The position numbers and the translations under genes were made by a program. 13,091 bases of DNA. Source: Comamonadaceae bacterium. Lineage in GTDB: Bacteria > Pseudomonadota > Gammaproteobacteria > Burkholderiales > Burkholderiaceae_C. The stretch lies in contig CANGYC010000039.1 of the NCBI GenBank assembly GCA_947457975.1, forward strand, positions 1 through 13,091, in the 5' to 3' direction. Under the pieces are notes generated by a model. The model worked only from the letters and a program-made list of their open reading frames with translations. It ran no database searches and was not told the DNA's origin. Below, in pieces: positions 8,415 to 13,091 of this stretch; positions within the stretch are counted from its first letter, which is position 1, and each line of letters starts with the position of its first letter.

Positions 8415-8445
8415 TCCTGACGCAACAAGCGCAGGACTTTTTTTT
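8415..8445 (+). terminator. Terminator-like hairpin with T8 tract in the ahpC leader
   Basis: TCCTG (8415-8419), a bulged A and CGC (8421-8423) pair with GCG (8429-8431) and CAGGA (8432-8436) around the loop AACAA. One C and eight Ts (8438-8445) follow. This is the form of an intrinsic terminator. It lies only 21 bases before the ahpC start, too close for an ahpC promoter downstream of it. It therefore either ends lysR transcripts while the ahpC promoter reads through it, or acts as an attenuator in the ahpC leader. Confidence 0.55.
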
Positions 8446-8454
8446 CAACCTCAT

Positions 8455-8458
8455 GGAG
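8455..8458 (+). promoter_or_regulatory. ahpC ribosome binding site deciding a GTG start
   Basis: GGAG lies 8 bases before the GTG at 8467. The ATG at 8453 overlaps this site and is in another frame, so GTG is the start. Confidence 0.75.
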
Positions 8459-8466
8459 TTCACGTC

Positions 8467-9030
8467 GTGTCCCTGATCAACACCCCCGTCCAGCCGTTCA
8501 AAACCCAAGCCTTCCACAACGGCAAATTCATCGAAGTCAGTGATCAAAGCCTCAAGGGCAAGTGGTCCGTGCTGATCTTCATGCCGGCCGCCTTCACCTT
8601 CAACTGCCCCACCGAAATTGAAGACGCCGCCGACAACTACGCCGAGTTCCAGAAGGCCGGCGCCGAGGTCTACATCGTCACGACCGACACGCACTTCTCG
8701 CACAAGGTGTGGCACGAGACCTCCCCCGCCGTGGGCAAGGCCAAGTTCCCCCTGGTTGGCGACCCCACGCACCAACTGACCCGCGCTTTTGGCGTGCACA
8801 TCGAGTCCGAAGGCCTGGCACTGCGCGGCACCTTCGTGATCAACCCTGACGGCATGATCAAGACCATGGAAGTGCACTCCAACGAGATCGCCCGTGACGT
8901 CTCCGAGACCCTGCGCAAGCTCAAGGCTGCCCAGTACACCGCCGCCAACCCCGGCCAAGTGTGCCCCGCCAAGTGGAAAGAAGGCGCCAAGACCCTGGCA
9001 CCCTCGATCGATCTGGTCGGCAAGATCTAA
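8467..9030 (+). CDS. ahpC: AhpC, alkyl hydroperoxide reductase peroxidase subunit
   Basis: Typical 2-Cys peroxiredoxin that reduces H2O2 and organic peroxides and is re-reduced by AhpF. It has 187 residues, like E. coli AhpC. The start is GTG, giving MSLINTPVQPFKTQAF, which matches the family opening. The peroxidatic site FMPAAFTFNCPTE keeps Pro40, Thr44 and Cys47; the resolving Cys166 is in VCPAKWKEG, and the C-terminus LVGKI is complete. The loop reads F-M-P-A-A-F where E. coli has F-Y-P-A-D-F; I recall this as usual in betaproteobacteria. The next gene, ahpF, supplies its reductase. Likely induced by peroxide through the palindrome at 8359-8377. Confidence 0.97.
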   Translation: MSLINTPVQPFKTQAFHNGKFIEVSDQSLKGKWSVLIFMPAAFTFNCPTEIEDAADNYAEFQKAGAEVYIVTTDTHFSHKVWHETSPAVGKAKFPLVGDPTHQLTRAFGVHIESEGLALRGTFVINPDGMIKTMEVHSNEIARDVSETLRKLKAAQYTAANPGQVCPAKWKEGAKTLAPSIDLVGKI

Positions 9031-9059
9031 GCATCCTGCAACCCGCCTTGCTCCGCAGG

Positions 9060-9075
9060 GCGCTGAGCGCAGCGC
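9060..9075. repeat. Small hairpin 1 in the ahpC-ahpF gap
   Basis: GCGCTG and CAGCGC pair as a 6-bp stem around the tetraloop AGCG. It is the first of three hairpins built on CGCTG-4 bases-CAGC in this gap and has no T-run. Confidence 0.45.
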
Positions 9076-9098
9076 ATGCCGGCCACAAGCCGAACGTG

Positions 9099-9112
9099 CG
9101 CTGTACCCAGCG
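9099..9112. repeat. Small hairpin 2 in the ahpC-ahpF gap
   Basis: CGCTG and CAGCG, the same arms as hairpin 1, pair around the tetraloop TACC as a 5-bp stem. Confidence 0.4.
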
Positions 9113-9144
9113 AATCCCCGTATCGATGACCACTGGCCGGCGCC

Positions 9145-9156
9145 GCTGTGCGCAGC
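9145..9156. repeat. Small hairpin 3 in the ahpC-ahpF gap
   Basis: GCTG and CAGC pair around TGCG. The arms are those of hairpins 1 and 2, shortened by one pair. It lies 27 bases before the ahpF ribosome binding site. Confidence 0.3.
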
Positions 9157-9182
9157 CACTGGACAAGCTCGCCCTGACCCCT

Positions 9183-9186
9183 GGAG
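9183..9186 (+). promoter_or_regulatory. ahpF ribosome binding site deciding the start
   Basis: GGAG directly abuts an ATG at 9187 but is 6 bases before the ATG at 9193. The second spacing is workable and the first is not. Confidence 0.7.
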
Positions 9187-9192
9187 ATGAAC

Positions 9193-10776
9193 ATGCTCGA
9201 CGACAGCCTCAAAGCCCAACTGCAGCAATACCTCGGCCTGCTGCGCCAGCCCATCCGCCTGATCGCCTCGCTCGATGACAGCGAGACCGGCGCGGACATG
9301 AAAAACCTGCTGGAGACCATCGTCAGCCTATCCGACAAGGTGACGCTCGACACCTCCGGCCAAGATGCCCGCCGCCCCTCCTTTGTGGTGGCGCGCGAGG
9401 GCGAAAGCCAGGGCGTGCGCTTTGCCGGCCTGCCCCTGGGCCATGAGTTCACCGCCCTGGTGCTGGCGCTGCTGTGGACCGGCGGCCACCCGCCCAAGGT
9501 CGAGCAGGAGGTGCTGGACAACATCCGCGCACTGGACGGTGACTTCCGCTTCGAGGTCTACATGTCCCTGTCCTGCCACAACTGCCCGGACGTGGTGCAG
9601 GCGCTCTCGCTCATGGCCATCTTCAACCCCCGCATCCAGACGGTGGTGATTGAAGGCGGCGCCTTCCAGAAAGAGGTGGAGGAGCGCCAGATCATGGCTG
9701 TGCCCATGGTTTTCCTCAATGGCCAGGTCTTCGGCTCGGGCCGCATGGATGTGGAAGAAATTGTCGCCAAGCTCGATACCGGCTCGGCCGCCCGCGAAGC
9801 AGCCAAGCTCGATGCCAAGGAAGCCTATGACATGCTGATCGTCGGCGGCGGCCCTGCCGGCGCGGCTGCAGCCGTGTACGCCGCACGCAAGGGCATCCGC
9901 ACCGGCATCGCCACCGAGCGCCTGGGCGGCCAGGTCAATGACACCCTGGGCATCGAGAACTACATCTCCATCCTCGAGACCGATGGCCCCAAGCTGTCGG
10001 CCGCGCTCGAAGCCCACGTCAAGCACTACGGCGTCGAGACCCTCACGCAGCAGCGCGCCGTGGCCCTCATCCCCGCCTCCGAGCCCGGTGGCCTGGTGCA
10101 GGTGCGCATGGAGAGCGGTGGCACGCTCAAGGCGCGCAGCGTGATCCTCTCCACCGGCGCGCGCTGGCGCAATGTGAACGTGCCTGGCGAGCAGGAGTAC
10201 AAGAACAAGGGCGTAGCCTACTGCCCGCACTGCGACGGCCCGCTCTTCAAGGGCAAGCGGGTCTCCGTGATCGGCGGGGGCAACTCCGGCGTGGAAGCGG
10301 CCATCGATCTGGCCGGCGTGGTGCAGCACGTCACGCTGGTGGAATTCGCCGAGCAGCTCAAGGCCGACGCGGTGCTGGTGGCAAAGCTCAAAAGCCTGCC
10401 TAATGTGAGCATCGTCACGAACGCCCAGACGACCGAAATCACGGGCGAGGGCGGCAAGGTCAATGGCCTGCGCTACAAAGACCGTGCCACCGGCCAGGAG
10501 ACCACGGAGGCGCTGGAAGGCGTGTTCGTGCAGATCGGCCTGGTGCCCAACACCGAGTGGCTCAAAGGCACCTTAGCTCTGAGCCGCTTCGGAGAGATTG
10601 AGGTCGATGCCAAGGGCCACACCAACCTGCCCGGCGTGTTCGCGGCCGGCGATTGCACCACGGTGCCCTTCAAGCAGATCATCATTGCCGCAGGTGACGG
10701 GGCCAAGGCCGCACTGGCCGCCTTCGACCACCTGATGCGCCTGCCGGTGCCGGCCAAGGAAGCCGTGGCCGCCTGA
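9193..10776 (+). CDS. ahpF: AhpF, alkyl hydroperoxide reductase flavoprotein subunit
   Basis: NADH-dependent, FAD-containing disulfide reductase that regenerates AhpC. It has 527 residues from the ATG at 9193, which gives the family opening [14 protein letters not shown] and good spacing from GGAG; the ATG at 9187 would add two residues and abut that site. Order: N-terminal double thioredoxin fold with the redox pair CHNC (128-131); FAD-binding [10 protein letters not shown] (from 218); second redox pair CPHC (344-347); NAD-binding IGGGNSG (360-366); C-terminal FAD motif [12 protein letters not shown]. All catalytic cysteines are present. It lies 162 bases after ahpC, a long gap with small hairpins but no clear terminator or promoter, so co-transcription is likely but unproved. 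Confidence 0.97.
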   Translation: MLDDSLKAQLQQYLGLLRQPIRLIASLDDSETGADMKNLLETIVSLSDKVTLDTSGQDARRPSFVVAREGESQGVRFAGLPLGHEFTALVLALLWTGGHPPKVEQEVLDNIRALDGDFRFEVYMSLSCHNCPDVVQALSLMAIFNPRIQTVVIEGGAFQKEVEERQIMAVPMVFLNGQVFGSGRMDVEEIVAKLDTGSAAREAAKLDAKEAYDMLIVGGGPAGAAAAVYAARKGIRTGIATERLGGQVNDTLGIENYISILETDGPKLSAALEAHVKHYGVETLTQQRAVALIPASEPGGLVQVRMESGGTLKARSVILSTGARWRNVNVPGEQEYKNKGVAYCPHCDGPLFKGKRVSVIGGGNSGVEAAIDLAGVVQHVTLVEFAEQLKADAVLVAKLKSLPNVSIVTNAQTTEITGEGGKVNGLRYKDRATGQETTEALEGVFVQIGLVPNTEWLKGTLALSRFGEIEVDAKGHTNLPGVFAAGDCTTVPFKQIIIAAGDGAKAALAAFDHLMRLPVPAKEAVAA

Positions 10777-10796
10777 ACACCAGGGGCATCTGACAG

Positions 10797-10821
10797 AAAA
10801 ACGGCCCTGCGGGGCCGTTTT
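10797..10821. terminator. Bidirectional intrinsic terminator between ahpF and moaE
   Basis: Stem CGGCCC (10802-10807) and GGGCCG (10812-10817) with loop TGCG. It is flanked by five As on the left and four Ts on the right, so each strand reads a GC stem followed by a T-run. It starts 20 bases after the ahpF stop and 8 bases beyond the moaE stop, and can end both convergent transcripts. Confidence 0.88.
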
Positions 10822-10829
10822 CATGGCGC

Positions 10830-11327
10830 TCAGGCGTTGCCCAGAGACAGGCCCCAGCGCGCCAGGGCCGCGTCGTCGGACACCCGGGCGTCCACCCAGC
10901 GCGCACCCTCGGGCGTGGCTTCTTTCTTCCAGAAAGGCGCCTGGGTCTTGAGGTAGTCCATCAGGAACTCGCAGGCCATGAAACTCTGGCCCCGGTGGGC
11001 AGAGCTCACGGTCACCAGCACGATCTGGTCGGTGGGATGCAGTAGCCCCACGCGGTGCACCACGCGGGCGGCGTAGATGTCAAAGCGCTGCAAGGCCTGG
11101 TCGATCATGGCCTCGATGGCTTTTTCCGTCATGCCCGGGTAGTGCTCCAGTTCCATGGACTGCACCTCGCCCTGCACCACCGCGGTGTCCCGCTCCAGGT
11201 GCTGGTGGCGGTCGCGCACGGTGCCGATAAAGCTGCACACGGCACCCACCCGCCTGTCCTGCGCGCGAAGCGACTCTACCTCGGCACCCAGGTCAAAGTC
11301 TTCGGTTTGGATGCTCACGCGCGCCAT
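10830..11327 (-). CDS. moaE: MoaE, molybdopterin synthase large subunit
   Basis: Catalytic subunit of molybdopterin synthase, which converts cyclic pyranopterin monophosphate to molybdopterin with sulfur from the MoaD thiocarboxylate. It has 165 residues. Family motifs: FIGTVR (33-38), ELEHYPGM (59-66), HRVGLL (91-96), SSAHR (108-112), and FMACEFLMDYLKTQAPFWKKE (ending near 136), with Lys127 and Lys134 at the positions of the active-site lysines (Lys119 and Lys126 in E. coli, as recalled). The start ATG lies 3 bases after the moaD stop. It is the last gene of the operon, before the shared terminator. Confidence 0.96.
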   Translation of the reverse strand: MARVSIQTEDFDLGAEVESLRAQDRRVGAVCSFIGTVRDRHQHLERDTAVVQGEVQSMELEHYPGMTEKAIEAMIDQALQRFDIYAARVVHRVGLLHPTDQIVLVTVSSAHRGQSFMACEFLMDYLKTQAPFWKKEATPEGARWVDARVSDDAALARWGLSLGNA

Positions 11328-11330
11328 GGC

Positions 11331-11579
11331 TCAGCCCCCCGTCACCGGTGGAAAGAACGCGACTTCGCAGCCCTCACTCAGGGCAGCTGATTCGTCACTC
11401 ATGGTCTGGTTGAGCGCCGCACGCACCGGGCGGCTGCGGGCCAGCGCCTGGGCATGGGCCGTGTCGCGAGCGATCAGCTCGTCGCGCAGCTGCGCCAGGG
11501 TGAGCGCTGTGGTCTCGCAGCTTTCGCCCGGGCCCAGGGCCTCGCGCAGCGAGGCAAAGTACTTGATCTGGATCTTCAT
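11331..11579 (-). CDS. moaD: MoaD, molybdopterin synthase sulfur-carrier subunit
   Basis: Ubiquitin-fold sulfur carrier of 82 residues. Its C-terminal Gly81-Gly82 (FFPPVTGG) is the site of adenylation and thiocarboxylation and inserts into MoaE. The opening MKIQIKYFASLREALG is the family signature. The frame stays open up to 11681, but the ATG at 11579 is chosen because it gives the usual ~81-residue length and overlaps the moeA stop by one base (TGATG), a sign of translational coupling. The adenylating enzyme (MoeB) is not in the window. Confidence 0.96.
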   Translation of the reverse strand: MKIQIKYFASLREALGPGESCETTALTLAQLRDELIARDTAHAQALARSRPVRAALNQTMSDESAALSEGCEVAFFPPVTGG

Positions 11580-12844
11580 CAGCGGATGCCATCCATCAGG
11601 GAAGACAGGGGAATGAAACGCACGAGTTCGCCCGGGGCAATGACGCGGCCAGGCGGGTTGTCCACCAGCCCGTCGGCCCACTGAGCCGAAGTCAGCACGC
11701 CCGAGCTCTGGTTGGGGAACAGCTCGACCCCGCCTTGTGCATTGCGGCGCACGCGCAAGAACTCGCGCCGCTTGTCGGCCTTGGGCCAGGCGAAGTGGGC
11801 GGGCAGGCTCAGGGCCTCAGGCTCGGTGGCCTGGGCGCCCTGCAAGCGCAAGAGGAAGGGCCGCACCAGCAGCAGAAAAGTCACGAAGCTGGAGACGGGG
11901 TTGCCCGGCAGGCCAATGAAATGCGCAAAGCCCTGGTCATGACGAACGCGCCCGTAGGCAAAGGGCTTGCCCGGCTTGATGGCAATCTGCCAGAGGTGCA
12001 ACTCGCCCAGGTCCTGCACGGCGGGCTTGATGTGGTCTTCCTCACCCACCGACACGCCGCCGCTGGTGAGAATCAGGTCGTGCTGCCGGGCTGCCTCGGC
12101 CAGCGCCTGCACGGTGGCCTCGCGGCGATCGGGCACGATGCCCAGATCGCTCACCTCGCAGCCCAGGCGCTGCAGCAAGGCGCGCAGGAAAAATCGGTTG
12201 GAGTTGTAGACGGCCCCGGGCGGCATGGCCTCGGGGGCCACCTGGCCTGGCATCACCAGCTCATCGCCGGTGGAAAACAGCGCCACCCGTGGACGGCGCG
12301 CCACCGGCAACTGGGCAAAGCCGATGCTCGCAGCCAGACCCAGCGAAGCAGGTGAGAGGCGCTGGCCCGCGGCCAGCACCACCGCGCCTTGGGCCACATC
12401 CTCGCCACGGCGACGTATCCATTGGCCTGGCGTGGGCAGCACCTTCACTTCCACCGCAGCGCCCTCGAGCACAGTGCAGTCCTCCTGCATCACGATGGCA
12501 TCGGCCCCGGGCGGGACGGGGGCGCCCGTGAAAATCCGGGCCGCCGAGGCCGGCGCCAGCGGCTGGCCGCTGCTGCCGGCGGCAATGCGCTGGGAGACGG
12601 TGAGTACCGGCGAGCGCTGCAGGTCCTCGACCCGCACGGCGTAACCGTCCATGGAGCTGTTGTCGTGGCCCGGCACATCCAGGGCCGAACGCAGGTCGCT
12701 GGCCAACACGCGGCCATCGGCATCGAAAGTCGAGACCGACTCGGTGGCCAGCACGGGCTGAGCCTGGCGCAGCAGGTCTTGCAGGGCATCGTCCAGCGGC
12801 AGCAGGGGCGCGCGCTGCGCCAGGCCAGGGGGAAGCGAACTCAT
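11579..12844 (-). CDS. moeA: MoeA, molybdopterin molybdenumtransferase
   Basis: Inserts molybdate into adenylylated molybdopterin to give active Mo-cofactor. It has 421 residues, against ~411 in E. coli. Motifs: DNSSMDGYAV (61-70), IFTGAPVPPGADAIVMQED (104-122), ALFSTGDEL (188-196), TSGGVSVGEEDHIK (260-273), KPGKPFAYG (290-298) and FIGLPGNPVSSF (309-320). The SGGVSVG loop ends in E-E-D where G-D-Y-D is commoner. ATG at 12844 (MSSLPPGL) is preferred; an in-frame TTG at 12856 would add four residues. It lies 30 bases after the mobB stop. Confidence 0.96.
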   Translation of the reverse strand: MSSLPPGLAQRAPLLPLDDALQDLLRQAQPVLATESVSTFDADGRVLASDLRSALDVPGHDNSSMDGYAVRVEDLQRSPVLTVSQRIAAGSSGQPLAPASAARIFTGAPVPPGADAIVMQEDCTVLEGAAVEVKVLPTPGQWIRRRGEDVAQGAVVLAAGQRLSPASLGLAASIGFAQLPVARRPRVALFSTGDELVMPGQVAPEAMPPGAVYNSNRFFLRALLQRLGCEVSDLGIVPDRREATVQALAEAARQHDLILTSGGVSVGEEDHIKPAVQDLGELHLWQIAIKPGKPFAYGRVRHDQGFAHFIGLPGNPVSSFVTFLLLVRPFLLRLQGAQATEPEALSLPAHFAWPKADKRREFLRVRRNAQGGVELFPNQSSGVLTSAQWADGLVDNPPGRVIAPGELVRFIPLSSLMDGIR

Positions 12845-12874
12845 GGAATGGGACAAGTTGGCAGGCCCTGGGCG

Positions 12875-13091
12875 CTACACCCGCCCTGCGGGCCTGTGGT
12901 TGAAATCGTCTTGATTGTCGACGAGGAAGGCGACGACTGCCGCGGGGTCATTGATGTCCAGCACGGGCAGCGGGGTGGGCTCGGGCAGGCGGGCCGCATC
13001 GTCGGTGGCGATGGCGCGGATGAAGGCATCCTGGGGGCACAGCACCGGGCGCGGAGATTCGCCGGACGCCTCGGCACGCCAGACCTCGATC
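12875..13091 (-). CDS. mobB: MobB, Mo-cofactor guanine dinucleotide adapter, C-terminal part (5' end outside window)
   Basis: GTP-binding adapter that assists MobA in making molybdopterin guanine dinucleotide. Only the last 71 residues are visible, read from base 13090 leftwards to TAG at 12877-12875. The fragment begins IEVWRAEASG, the tail of the family's K-I-E-V-x-R strand, and ends with a motif close to the LDINDPAAVVAFL ending of MobB proteins (E. coli has LLDINDVEGLADFV, as recalled). The P-loop is upstream, outside the window. The call rests on these two motifs and on the moeA-moaD-moaE context. It is co-directional with moeA at 30 bases. Confidence 0.8.
   Translation of the reverse strand, partial: IEVWRAEASGESPRPVLCPQDAFIRAIATDDAARLPEPTPLPVLDINDPAAVVAFLVDNQDDFNHRPAGRV

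Noticed and set aside
8453..8476. A 7-codon upstream reading frame (M-E-F-T-S-C-P) overlapping the ahpC start
   Set aside because: Its ATG overlaps the ahpC ribosome binding site, and it has no site of its own. It is more likely a chance frame than a leader peptide.
12841..13077. 78-codon minus frame upstream of moeA as a gene
   Set aside because: It overlaps the MobB frame in another phase and gives a Pro/Ser/Arg-rich shadow. The MobB frame carries recognisable motifs.

Overview
The window looks like chromosomal DNA of a high-GC betaproteobacterium, most likely Burkholderiales and Comamonadaceae-like. This is inferred from the GC-rich codon use, the Bug-type solute receptor, the LysR subtype, and AhpC, AhpF and ClpB sequences that read like those of this group. 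No mobile element, integrase, tRNA, rRNA or CRISPR array was seen. Coding density is high. The largest gaps without a gene are 8292-8466 and 9031-9192, and neither exceeds 300 bases.

Layout. (1) 1-3133: the 3' end of a CbpA/DnaJ-type co-chaperone gene (+) converges on clpB (-). A good match to a sigma-32 (heat-shock) promoter precedes clpB and also decides its start codon. (2) 3257-3853: a conserved-looking but unrecognised 198-residue protein (+), divergent from clpB. (3) 7264-3938 (-): a three-gene operon encoding a LigW-type aromatic-acid decarboxylase (amidohydrolase superfamily), a periplasmic Bug/TctC-type receptor and a PhzS-like FAD monooxygenase, closed by a strong intrinsic terminator. 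A LysR regulator (7386-8291, +) is divergent from it across a 121-bp promoter region. (4) 8467-10776 (+): ahpC and ahpF, the alkyl hydroperoxide reductase pair. The ahpC leader holds a perfect 19-bp palindrome, a likely -10 box and a terminator-like hairpin with eight Ts. The ahpC-ahpF gap holds three small hairpins of related sequence. (5) 13091-10830 (-): mobB (3' end only), moeA, moaD and moaE, a tightly packed molybdenum-cofactor operon that shares a bidirectional terminator with ahpF.

How the genes work together. The two ends and the ahpCF block are housekeeping or stress functions: protein disaggregation, peroxide removal and Mo-cofactor synthesis. The accessory part is the 3.9-8.3 kb block. 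Its content suggests capture of an aromatic carboxylic acid, non-oxidative decarboxylation by the LigW-like enzyme and ring hydroxylation by the PhzS-like monooxygenase, under LysR control. The substrate is not known, and no ring-cleavage enzyme or TctA/TctB membrane partner is present here. This block, and the terminator-like element in the ahpC leader, are the parts most worth testing.
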